A DNA stretch of 45,548 nucleotides, taken from the IMG/VR virus record IMGVR_UViG_3300042328_000284, positions 1 to 45,548 of that record. One strand, written 5' to 3'. How positions within the stretch are numbered: position 1 is the stretch's first letter; each line of letters opens with the position of its first letter. Below the pieces are notes generated by a model, which saw nothing but the letters and a program-made list of their open reading frames with translations, was not told where the DNA came from and made no database searches. Below, in pieces: positions 1 through 7,445 of the stretch. A program made the position numbers and the translations under genes. Source of the stretch: a virus.

Positions 1-175
1 TGTTAATGTTGTAGTGAAAGAATAATTCAATAAAAGGATTCTCTTTGTTGAATTTGTAAGGGACTAAACGAATAGTGTGTTTGCCCGGAGCTGGTTTCCA
101 AAGTTCTACTTTCTTTGAAGTTGTGCTCTGTAGTTTGTTCAGTCTACCTCTGATTGCGTCTAAATTAATAGCCAT
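1..175 (-). CDS. single-stranded DNA-binding protein, gp32-like (partial, 3' end outside window)
   Basis: Only the first 58 codons are in the window; the gene runs off the left edge. The translation begins MAINLDAIRGRLNKLQ and continues with a segment LWKPAPGKHTIRLVPY followed by NPFIELFFHYN. The pattern of an N-terminal basic helix, then W-K-P-x-x-G-x-x-x-I-R-x-x-P and a P-F-x-E-x-x-x-H-Y strand, is that of T4-family gp32 single-stranded DNA-binding proteins, which coat replication-fork DNA and coordinate replication, recombination and repair. ATG at 175 is the first start after in-frame non-coding sequence and follows an A-rich leader. The leader has two candidate promoters, a small hairpin and repeated TAAAAC elements. 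The zinc-binding core and acidic tail cannot be checked because they lie outside the window. Confidence 0.82.
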   Translation of the reverse strand, partial: MAINLDAIRGRLNKLQSTTSKKVELWKPAPGKHTIRLVPYKFNKENPFIELFFHYNIN

Positions 176-176
176 T

Positions 177-233
177 GTTTTACGTTTTAAGAGTTTATGT
201 TTTAAGGTTTTATTTAGGTGAGTTTCCTTCACC
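177..233 (-). promoter_or_regulatory. gp32 mRNA leader: hairpin plus TAAAAC repeats, possible translational operator
   Basis: The leader transcript contains a short hairpin (arms 229-233 and 217-221, GGTGA/TCACC, 7-base loop). An almost unstructured A-rich stretch follows, with four copies of TAAAAC (minus strand, at 212-207, 204-199, 189-184 and 182-177) and one shorter TAAAC (197-193), ending right before the ATG. In T4, gp32 represses its own mRNA by binding a 5' pseudoknot and then spreading over UUAAA repeats across the ribosome site. The arrangement here is analogous, but the function is inferred. Confidence 0.4.
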
Positions 234-242
234 CTCTAGGTA

Positions 243-252
243 TATAAATATA
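243..252 (-). promoter_or_regulatory. TATATTTATA element (candidate late promoter) before gp32
   Basis: Exact copy of the intergenic TATATTTATA element, here just downstream of a host-type promoter. It has no TTTG at a 20-base distance, so it would be a second, phage-type start for gp32 or simply an AT-rich stretch. Confidence 0.4.
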
Positions 253-261
253 AAGAGATTA

Positions 262-293
262 CAAATATACAACAATTTATTGGACTTTCCAAA
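262..293 (-). promoter_or_regulatory. host-type promoter TTTG-N20-TATATTTG before gp32
   Basis: On the minus strand TTTG (293-290) is followed after exactly 20 bases by TATATTTG (269-262). This matches the Bacteroidetes sigma-A pattern (-33 TTTG, -7 TAnnTTTG) at every conserved position. It would give gp32 an untranslated leader of about 80 bases. Confidence 0.6.
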
Positions 294-384
294 TCTTTTT
301 TGAAGTATATTTTATAACCAAATTACGCATTTATATGGGTTTGAGATTTACTCAAAGATACGAAATATTCCTGATATTACCAAA

Positions 385-416
385 TAAAAAGGGAGAATTT
401 TTAGTTTCTCCCTTTT
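385..416 (-). terminator. intrinsic terminator after the 264-aa gene
   Basis: Minus strand: AAAAGGGAGAAA, a short A-rich loop, then TTCTCCCTTTTT. The stem is GC-rich at its core and ends in a T-run. It begins within a few bases of the stop codon at 419 and separates this gene from the gp32 unit. Confidence 0.75.
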
Positions 417-418
417 AG

Positions 419-1213
419 TTATTTTTTAATCATTGATGTTAGTTTCGTTGATTCTTGCTTTTGTTCTAATCCTTTCCTATTTGCTTTTGCTAATTTACCA
501 GCATATAATAATGCATCTTTTGGATTTTTGAATGATTTATATGATTGTTCAATTTTATCTAAATCCATAGAAGGTCCTTCAAATGATACATTATATGTAC
601 CACCATCATTGCCAACAAATATACTATTTTCACCATCTGCTAAACCATACTGAATATTACCACTACCAAAATCTACTTCAGCCATACCATCCACACCCAA
701 TACATCATTTAAATAATTTCTTACATCATCTGCGGATTCCGAACTCATTCTACCATCGCCATCAGTTTTTTTCCAATTTTTAGAATTAATGTTTAGAGTT
801 GGTTCTGATTTGGGAGCTTGTAATTCTCCATCCAATAACATATCAATTAACTTAATAGCAAAATCTAAAGATTTATCATCTTTGCCAACATTCATCTGAA
901 CTAATTTATTTCTATCTTTGATAATTTGCTTTCGTGCTTTTGGTTCATTAAAATCTGCTGTATCATTATCTTTAGGAGCATCACCACCTCTATCTTTTGC
1001 ATAATCTCCACCAAACATATCATTTGGTTTTATATCTGCTTTAGGTTCATCGCCTTTTTTATCTGTAGGGTCTAAGTGAGTACCAGCTTTCATAGCCGCA
1101 TCTTTGTTTTGTGCATTTTTGAAATAAACCAACTTTCCAGTTTCTTTACTTCTTGCTACCAATTTAGGGTCTACGTTAGCTTCTACTAACTCTTTTAATC
1201 TAATGTTTACCAT
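419..1213 (-). CDS. hypothetical phage protein, 264 aa, hydrophilic
   Basis: Function not recognised. The N-terminus (residues 1-50) reads as a small module ending in ETGKLVYFKNAQNKDAAMKAG, a lysine-rich pattern I associate with short proteins of T4-like marine phages (from memory, not searched). Residues 50-95 are charged and probably disordered (many D, K, P), residues 95-135 form a likely helical segment, and residues 140-245 look like a compact alpha/beta domain with several aromatic and glycine pairs. There is no signal peptide or membrane segment. The gene has its own upstream promoter candidate and a terminator directly after it, so it may be a single-gene unit. It lies next to the endolysin and gp32. 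Confidence 0.7.
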   Translation of the reverse strand: MVNIRLKELVEANVDPKLVARSKETGKLVYFKNAQNKDAAMKAGTHLDPTDKKGDEPKADIKPNDMFGGDYAKDRGGDAPKDNDTADFNEPKARKQIIKDRNKLVQMNVGKDDKSLDFAIKLIDMLLDGELQAPKSEPTLNINSKNWKKTDGDGRMSSESADDVRNYLNDVLGVDGMAEVDFGSGNIQYGLADGENSIFVGNDGGTYNVSFEGPSMDLDKIEQSYKSFKNPKDALLYAGKLAKANRKGLEQKQESTKLTSMIKK

Positions 1214-1229
1214 TCTTTTTACTTTATAC

Positions 1230-1263
1230 TATAAATATACAACTTTTTTATTAATTTACCAAA
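1230..1263 (-). promoter_or_regulatory. host-type promoter TTTG-N20-TATATTTA before the 264-aa gene
   Basis: TTTG (1263-1260) is followed after exactly 20 bases by TATATTTA (1239-1232), which is also part of the TATATTTATA element (1239-1230). The -33 box overlaps the last bases before the upstream endolysin stop. The start codon lies only about 17 bases beyond the -7 element, so the leader would be very short. Confidence 0.6.
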
Positions 1264-1265
1264 TA

Positions 1266-2108
1266 TTACGCTAATAAATGATAATATTCTTTAAAGTGTT
1301 TAATTCTGTCTGCCAATCCAATAGTTCCACCATTTACTCTTTTAGTAATAGATGTTACAACTGCATCAGTAGCACCACCATCAGCCATTTTGTGTAATCC
1401 ATTTTTAGAGAAGAACCAAGCTGCTGATAATAATGCGTAAGATGATGCTACCTTATCAGGGTTTGCTGTCATATCTTCACCAATTGATTTACCAAATGCA
1501 GTGTAGTTATCTTTACCTGTTAATTGAATATATCCTCTACCTCTAAATTTATAACCGTCACCACTTGCTTCAGTTCCGTTACCCATTCTATTTGCATATA
1601 CTTTAGATGCAATTTTTTGTGGTTGTCTAGCATATGGAGTTGCAGCTGCTTCAGTTGGGAAGTATTTCTTAAAGATACCATTCAAACCTTTTGCTGAATA
1701 GTTTAAGTTTTCTTGTGTTGCTCTAAAACCGCCACTCTCATGTCCGCATTGTGCTAAGAAGTGTGCCAATCTTAATGGAGTATTGATTTGAAACTTAGCT
1801 GCCGTATCAGGAATCATTGCGATTACTGCATCAGGAATATGTCCTTTTAATTTATCTAATTTCAATCCACCTACTGGTGCTATTGGTGCAGCTGCTACTG
1901 GGGTTGGTACGGATGTTGTTGTTTCACCCATAATTTTTGCCCAAGTTGATGGTCCTACGATACCATCTGCAGTTAAACCATTCTTTGCCTGCCATTCTTT
2001 TACAGCTGCTTCAGTTTTAGGCCCAAAGTTAGTTACAGCCGGCTCAATACCCAGCTTTTGTTGCATTAACTTTACGTTTTCGTTATTATCTCCTTTTTTT
2101 AATAACAT
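1266..2108 (-). CDS. endolysin: peptidoglycan-binding domain plus GH19 glycosidase
   Basis: A modular lysis enzyme of 280 aa. Residues 1-60 form a PG_binding_1 domain (LKKGDNNENVKLMQQKLG, then FGPKTEAAVKEWQ and GLTADGIVGPSTWAKI). A Pro/Ala/Val linker (about 65-80) follows, and then a GH19 (chitinase/lysozyme-like) catalytic domain. The likely catalytic glutamate is Glu124 in CGHESGGF; other family features are NYSAKGL, the YANRMGN stretch, GDGYKFRGRGYIQLTG and the terminal KRVNGG. GH19 endolysins cut the glycan strands of peptidoglycan at the end of infection. There is no signal peptide, so a holin or similar export step is expected; none is seen in the window. It is 8 bases after the 143-aa gene and probably cotranscribed with it. 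Confidence 0.92.
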   Translation of the reverse strand: MLLKKGDNNENVKLMQQKLGIEPAVTNFGPKTEAAVKEWQAKNGLTADGIVGPSTWAKIMGETTTSVPTPVAAAPIAPVGGLKLDKLKGHIPDAVIAMIPDTAAKFQINTPLRLAHFLAQCGHESGGFRATQENLNYSAKGLNGIFKKYFPTEAAATPYARQPQKIASKVYANRMGNGTEASGDGYKFRGRGYIQLTGKDNYTAFGKSIGEDMTANPDKVASSYALLSAAWFFSKNGLHKMADGGATDAVVTSITKRVNGGTIGLADRIKHFKEYYHLLA

Positions 2109-2116
2109 AATAAAAA

Positions 2117-2548
2117 TTATTTAGATTGTCCTTCCGTAACTTCTTTATTTCCTTCACCGAAATCAATTACCTCAAAAACTCTTGTCTGAATTTTCTTAGT
2201 TCCTTCGGCGTTTGTTAATATGATTGAATTTTTAAACTTCTGCCAATTGATGACAAAAGATGTATCTAACACTCCACCATTTTCCTCTTTAACTAATTCG
2301 TTAAGAGCATTTATAGTGTAAAGTGAATTAGATTCTTTCTTTCTATGTATTAGGATTGTATTTTCCAACGGAGTTTCAGGTTGGAAAGCGGTATCTATAT
2401 TATATGTTACAAATAATTCCTCTAAATTGGACTTGTTTTGTAGTATGTATATATAATTGTAGACTATATGATAAGTCTCTCTAATTTGTTGTAGAGTGTT
2501 TTGTAGCTCCTCTTTTGTTGTAAATGTACAAAGTAACTGTGTCTTCAT
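2117..2548 (-). CDS. hypothetical phage protein, 143 aa
   Basis: Function not recognised. The sequence starts MKTQLLCTFTTKEELQ and has alternating hydrophobic residues (YHIVYNYIYIL) that suggest a small alpha/beta fold. There are no catalytic motifs, no membrane segment and no signal peptide. The last 15 residues are polar. The start is supported by a Shine-Dalgarno-like GAGGAAG a few bases upstream, one of the clearer ribosome sites in the window, and by a TATATTTATA element about 27 bases further. It precedes the endolysin by 8 bases, so the two are probably one unit; a lysis-related role is possible only by position. Confidence 0.65.
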   Translation of the reverse strand: MKTQLLCTFTTKEELQNTLQQIRETYHIVYNYIYILQNKSNLEELFVTYNIDTAFQPETPLENTILIHRKKESNSLYTINALNELVKEENGGVLDTSFVINWQKFKNSIILTNAEGTKKIQTRVFEVIDFGEGNKEVTEGQSK

Positions 2549-2574
2549 TCTTCCTCTTGTTTCTTTTTATTACC

Positions 2575-2584
2575 TATAAATATA
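2575..2584 (-). promoter_or_regulatory. TATATTTATA element before the 143-aa gene and endolysin
   Basis: Exact copy of the recurrent element, 27-36 bases upstream of the start at 2548. At the -33 position (2608-2605) there is TTTT rather than TTTG, so it only partly fits the host-type promoter. Confidence 0.45.
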
Positions 2585-2611
2585 AAAAATCAAAAGGAAG
2601 GGTAAAAACCA

Positions 2612-5600
2612 TTATTTATCATGTTCTTTACAACAATCAGCAAATCCGTCGTGAATACTTAACTCTAATTTCCAACTACCACCATACATAATACCATCAG
2701 GTCTACAATTTATTTCACCAATAGGTATTGTACGTTCGCCGTTATCGGTAGCGTAAGCTAATGTAGGTTCACCCTTATAATCAACAATTATTAATTTTTC
2801 AACAACATCTTCAAATTTTTCAGCTCCTAAACATTTAGTAATAGTGTCTTTATCTAAGTTAATACCACCACCTTTTTCACCTAAAATAGCCCACTCTTTA
2901 CCTTCCATAAGGTCTTTTAATGGAAATTGGGTTGATATGTTTTCTAAAAGAGCCTTTTTGTTATCATTATCACGTATTAAATATTCCAATACTGCCTTAG
3001 AATGGTCATGTGAGTTTTTAGTCAGTTTTTTCTTATAACCAGCAACAGTTGTGTTAGTTCCTAATGTATTTATCACACCATTCATTAAAGCTACATTCAA
3101 TTTTTGAACATCTTTTGAACTAGTAATACCCATTTCAGCAATTGCCGCAGAGTAGTTTTCAGGAGTTGATAAATCATATTCTGCTAAAGTATCAAGAGTT
3201 TTCATTAACTCCATTGTATATTTGTCACCTTTCTGATTTAAATCTTTTGCAATTTGGGCACATACCTTCTTTCTTTCGGCAGGCTTCATATTTAAATAGT
3301 TCGTTAAAAACTCATCTCGTTCAGCTACAACTTTCGGATTATCCATAAGTTCTTTATGTAACTTAGCTTGTCTAATTACCGCTTGCTTTGGATTTGCTTC
3401 AGCTGGTATCTTATCCTCATATCTATCTTCAATTTCTCTCATACTTTTGTTTAGTTGAGTTTTTCTTTCTTTGATAGTCATAGGTCTTTCATTACCTCTT
3501 TTATCGGTAATTTTATAATCGCCTGCAGGTGCGTTATCTTCAAGACCATTATAAGAATCCAACTCATTACCAAATCCAGCATATTGTGCTTTTTCTTCCG
3601 GCGTACCCCATCTCAATACTGTAGTTGCAAAAACTCTACCTGTTGTTGAATTAAATGCGTTTACTTTTTTACTTTTTTTCAAAGATGGTTGAAGCCACTT
3701 TTGAGTTCTACTACCATCCTTACTAATACAATCAACCATAGTATTGATATCAGTAGATTTACCTTTATCTCTTTTATAGTTTTTAACACCTGCTGCTTGG
3801 GCTTCAGATGGTATATCCCAAAAGTTTGTTTTAACTTCATGACCACCAGGACAATCTTTTGCTATCTTTCTATGAAATGCTACACAAGAGTCTTGTGCCG
3901 AATTTACCCATGCTGCCGTTAATGCGGATGTATTACCACCAGCTTTAATTTGCTCTCTTAAATAATTAAAAAATGCATTTCTTTGATTTTCATCTTGTAT
4001 AGTAGCTCCCATTAAAGTAACTAATTCACCTAATGTAGAATCTAATGTACCAGCTCCAGCTGCATCAGTTAAATCGGTTATTGTAAATGGTCCTTTTGCA
4101 AAGTTTAATGCATTTGCTAAAACTGACATATACTTTGATGGAAACTTTACCTTTCCTTTTGTAACACCCATAGCTTTATATATGTCATCAACTTTAACAG
4201 AGTTTATTTCCTTTGCTTTCATAGCTTTTAATCTCTTAACTCTATCATCATGCTTCATACCCGGTTCACTAAATTTAGAATCGGTATTATATGTTTGTTC
4301 AACTTTAGCTGATATATCTCCTTCCAATCTATCATCATAATTTACACTAGAAGTCTTAGATGATGCTTTAGATGTAGCTTTTGTTTGGTCTTTTGGTTCA
4401 ATTACATTTACAGTAACATTCTTACCACTTGGAGTTGTTTTATTTACAGTCTTTTCAAATAATAAGTGCAACCATTTTTCATCTCCCTCTAATAAAAATC
4501 CATTTACTATGCTTTCAGTTTTAACATATTGTGCAGGTCCATCTGGAGTATCTGAATAATAATTTCCACCAATAGGATATATCACTCCACCTGGCTTTTC
4601 ATCTGCAGGCTCTGGTTCAGGTAATTTTTCTGATGGTTTTTCTTTTTTACCATTTATAATATCATCAACTAAATCAGCATGCCCATCTCCAGCAACTACA
4701 ACCGGTATCTTTCCATTAGAAGATATTTCGTTTTGCTTTTTTATAATGTTTAAATCTCTTGCTCTATTAAATGCAACTTGAACATCATTAACCTCTGTTT
4801 CAGTATCACCATTATCGTCTGGGAATGACAATCTATATAATGTATCTTTATCTTGCTCCGTTGGAGTATTCCAATTTTCTATTGGAGGGAATCCAGCTTC
4901 TTTAGCTGCATCTTGTAAGAATTGTTTTCCTTCCTCATCTAAAAATTTAGATGGACTCATTGTATCAGTACCTTCACCCTGTCCAATCATACTAGCCCAA
5001 TTACCAGCTTTGATTTTAGTTTGTGAAAGACCAGTTTGTTCTTCTTGTGACTTATATAAATTTGATTCCGGAGTGTGTACATCTAATTCATCACCATCCC
5101 AAGTATCTATTTTTGCTCCTAATTTTTTAAATTCTTCTGATGCATGTATTTGTTCATCATTAAATTGTAATTCACCACCATCACCGGTTCTACCACCTTC
5201 ACCTACAAATACAATATCTTTCCATCTTTCTTTTGGTATAGTTGCTTTAACTTGATTTACAATATCATCTATTGCTTTTTCGTTTCTATGTGGTACTCCA
5301 TAAAGTTGGCCACCTCCATCAAACTGAATTGTTTTTACATCAATACCAGATGATTCACCTTTAAATGTTTTAATATTTGATTCAGGATTATCATTATATG
5401 GTTTTAATTCTGCAGCCATTGGTTGAGTTGTCTCAGGCTTATTAGCATCTGCTTTTTTAGCCGCAATACCCATATCTTCTGCAAACTTATTCGCCATTGG
5501 TATTACATCCTTAATATCACTATCAATTACATTAACCTTCATTTGTATTTGAGAATCAGGATTTGCTGCGTTATATGCTGCTATTGCTGCCCAACGATGA

Positions 5601-6763
5601 TGACCATCTACTACATATCCATCTCTACTTACATAAATTGGTGCGGTAATGTCTGGGTTCTTTGGGTCTTTTTCTAATGTCCCTAACATACCAACTACTT
5701 TAGCACCAACTAATTCATTTTGAGTTGCTTTTAATTTATCAGCTGGTATTTCAGTTTGAGTAACCTTAATACCTTTTTGATTTAACATTTCTTTAAATAC
5801 CGGTTCAGTATCTACCTCACCATCTTTATTAACCGGCATATCTGCTGCTCTACTACCAGCAATTGCTTTACCTTTGAATTGTGGCATTTCCTCTCTTGGA
5901 ATTCCTAAGTTATCATCACAATATAAGTTTGTACCCGGTACAGTTATTTGACAAAGATTAATGTTTGGTATTTTTTCACCATTAGCTTTTGCATCATCAA
6001 CTATTTTTTTAACTTTTTGAATATCAGTATTAAATTTAGCTAAATCTCCAGAATCTATTCCGTCTGGTATATCAGAACCGCCGCCAAACACATTCGGGTC
6101 AGCTTGTGGCATTTCCTTTGCTACGTCTTGTGCCTCTATTGGATTAAACTTAGCATCTAATGGATTTGTTTCATCTTCTGCTTTTTTATCTGCTGCCGCA
6201 TCTTCTTTATCAGTCTTTGCTAATTTAGCACTTGCGGCTTTTTCTCTATCTAATCTAGCAGCCATAGCCGGGTCCACTTCAGGATCAAACATGGCAGCTG
6301 CCTGTTTCATTTTATCTTCTTCACCTCCCGCTTGAGGAGCTTCATCTTCTTTACCACTTGGTTTTTGACCTGCTAACTCCCCACTCTTACCATCTTTCTC
6401 ACTTCCTAAATCCTGCATTGCTGCATCTTTCTCAGCTGCATCTGCTGGTAACAATTTCTCTGCTGCTATTCTACCGGGATGGTCTTTTGGTAATCTCAAT
6501 AAGTTACCAACAATACCTTCGGCATCTTCACCTTTGGCATTTTTATATTTAATTGATTTATTAAGAATTGGATTGGTAAATTGTTTACCATCAGCTTCAG
6601 TAAGAGTTTGTATTAATTCGTGTTTAATTTCATTCAATCCCATTTCGGAAAGAACGGCTGATAACTCATTAATATGCTTTGGGTTATTTGGATTTGGTTG
6701 GCCATCATCTATTCTATATGCCCATTCTACCAATATCTCATTAATTAATTCTGATAAAGTCAT
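2612..6763 (-). CDS. large multidomain phage protein with a ParB-like DGHHRW motif, 1383 aa
   Basis: Not recognised as a single family. Residues 1-55 (LINEILVEWAYRIDDGQPNPNNPKH...) look like a small helical module found in other phage proteins. Residues 95-210 are a long D/E/K/A-rich, probably disordered region. Around residues 370-400 is ISRDG/VSRDG-YVVDGHHRWAA, with D386-G-H-H-R-W391: the nucleotide/phosphate-binding signature of ParB/Srx-like domains. Another compact region lies at about 465-570. The C-terminal half (about 880-1383) is Lys-rich and mixed alpha/beta, with a segment QPSLKKSKKVNAFN that loosely recalls a nuclease SLK strand (weak). It ends FADCCKEHDK. The size and mosaic architecture resemble polyvalent or injected virion proteins, but no role is proven. 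The start overlaps the stop of the nuclease gene (TAATG), implying translational coupling. Confidence 0.7.
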   Translation of the reverse strand: MTLSELINEILVEWAYRIDDGQPNPNNPKHINELSAVLSEMGLNEIKHELIQTLTEADGKQFTNPILNKSIKYKNAKGEDAEGIVGNLLRLPKDHPGRIAAEKLLPADAAEKDAAMQDLGSEKDGKSGELAGQKPSGKEDEAPQAGGEEDKMKQAAAMFDPEVDPAMAARLDREKAASAKLAKTDKEDAAADKKAEDETNPLDAKFNPIEAQDVAKEMPQADPNVFGGGSDIPDGIDSGDLAKFNTDIQKVKKIVDDAKANGEKIPNINLCQITVPGTNLYCDDNLGIPREEMPQFKGKAIAGSRAADMPVNKDGEVDTEPVFKEMLNQKGIKVTQTEIPADKLKATQNELVGAKVVGMLGTLEKDPKNPDITAPIYVSRDGYVVDGHHRWAAIAAYNAANPDSQIQMKVNVIDSDIKDVIPMANKFAEDMGIAAKKADANKPETTQPMAAELKPYNDNPESNIKTFKGESSGIDVKTIQFDGGGQLYGVPHRNEKAIDDIVNQVKATIPKERWKDIVFVGEGGRTGDGGELQFNDEQIHASEEFKKLGAKIDTWDGDELDVHTPESNLYKSQEEQTGLSQTKIKAGNWASMIGQGEGTDTMSPSKFLDEEGKQFLQDAAKEAGFPPIENWNTPTEQDKDTLYRLSFPDDNGDTETEVNDVQVAFNRARDLNIIKKQNEISSNGKIPVVVAGDGHADLVDDIINGKKEKPSEKLPEPEPADEKPGGVIYPIGGNYYSDTPDGPAQYVKTESIVNGFLLEGDEKWLHLLFEKTVNKTTPSGKNVTVNVIEPKDQTKATSKASSKTSSVNYDDRLEGDISAKVEQTYNTDSKFSEPGMKHDDRVKRLKAMKAKEINSVKVDDIYKAMGVTKGKVKFPSKYMSVLANALNFAKGPFTITDLTDAAGAGTLDSTLGELVTLMGATIQDENQRNAFFNYLREQIKAGGNTSALTAAWVNSAQDSCVAFHRKIAKDCPGGHEVKTNFWDIPSEAQAAGVKNYKRDKGKSTDINTMVDCISKDGSRTQKWLQPSLKKSKKVNAFNSTTGRVFATTVLRWGTPEEKAQYAGFGNELDSYNGLEDNAPAGDYKITDKRGNERPMTIKERKTQLNKSMREIEDRYEDKIPAEANPKQAVIRQAKLHKELMDNPKVVAERDEFLTNYLNMKPAERKKVCAQIAKDLNQKGDKYTMELMKTLDTLAEYDLSTPENYSAAIAEMGITSSKDVQKLNVALMNGVINTLGTNTTVAGYKKKLTKNSHDHSKAVLEYLIRDNDNKKALLENISTQFPLKDLMEGKEWAILGEKGGGINLDKDTITKCLGAEKFEDVVEKLIIVDYKGEPTLAYATDNGERTIPIGEINCRPDGIMYGGSWKLELSIHDGFADCCKEHDK

Positions 6764-7407
6764 TATTTTTTAAATTTAAATCCAGTTAGTTTTTCTATAT
6801 CAATTACATCTACTTGATTGTTATGTATCCCATCGGGTTTAGATGTATCGTTATCAAAAAGAAACGCCATCCATTCTTTACTTTTTACAATATAAATTAC
6901 TTTCCAACATTGTTTTGGAACTGCTACCTTACCAACACCAATTGTTTTTGCTACTCCGATATTACCACACCATATTTTTACCGAATCTTGTTGTCTAGCT
7001 AAATCTCTTTCCATTGTTTCAACCGATTTCCAATCACCAGCATTTAATCTATGATACTGTGCAGCCATATTTGAATAATAGAACGATTCGTCCTGTATTG
7101 CTGCCGTTTGACAAAGATTTTCTGCAGCTGGCATCATATGTCCTCTATCAGTTCCACTTCCCACATAATCAGCTCCCAAATTTGTTTCTTTTGGTAACAA
7201 TGGGTCTGGTTTAAAATTATCCTTTCTAGCCATTGGAGTTGGGCATCCTACTTTAGCTTTTGTAATCCACCATTCCACCATTACTGGATATTTTTTTGAT
7301 TTAGAATAGTGCGATGTGTAATTGGTATGTTTTAAAACCACCACATCTTGAGCTACTCCACTTATTAAAATAAACAGGAAAGGAAATAAAACTAAAATTT
7401 TCTTCAT
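6763..7407 (-). CDS. exported DNA/RNA non-specific endonuclease (DRGH/NUC family)
   Basis: A 214-aa nuclease of the Serratia-type ββα-metal family. The motif is D87-R88-G89-H90-M, with His90 the expected general base, followed by AAEN, and N113 in YYSNMAAQ is the expected Mg-binding asparagine. The numbering is close to the H89 and N119 of Serratia nuclease. The N-terminus MKKILVLFPFLFILISG followed by VAQ is a typical signal peptide, so the enzyme should be exported by the host Sec system. I chose ATG 7407 rather than the more upstream in-frame ATG at 7473. The longer form would bury the signal peptide behind 22 residues and overlap both the polymerase stop and a TATATTTATA-type element. It overlaps the 1383-aa gene by TAATG. 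Likely substrates are DNA and RNA outside the cytoplasm. Confidence 0.88.
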   Translation of the reverse strand: MKKILVLFPFLFILISGVAQDVVVLKHTNYTSHYSKSKKYPVMVEWWITKAKVGCPTPMARKDNFKPDPLLPKETNLGADYVGSGTDRGHMMPAAENLCQTAAIQDESFYYSNMAAQYHRLNAGDWKSVETMERDLARQQDSVKIWCGNIGVAKTIGVGKVAVPKQCWKVIYIVKSKEWMAFLFDNDTSKPDGIHNNQVDVIDIEKLTGFKFKK

Positions 7408-7431
7408 ATTATAGCACATTTTTGTATATAC

Positions 7432-7441
7432 TATAAATATG
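7432..7441 (-). promoter_or_regulatory. CATATTTATA element before the nuclease gene
   Basis: Recurrent AT element about 25 bases upstream of the chosen nuclease start. It lies just after the end of the polymerase gene, so it could start a nuclease plus 1383-aa transcript. There is no TTTG at -33. Confidence 0.45.
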
Positions 7442-7445
7442 GTTG

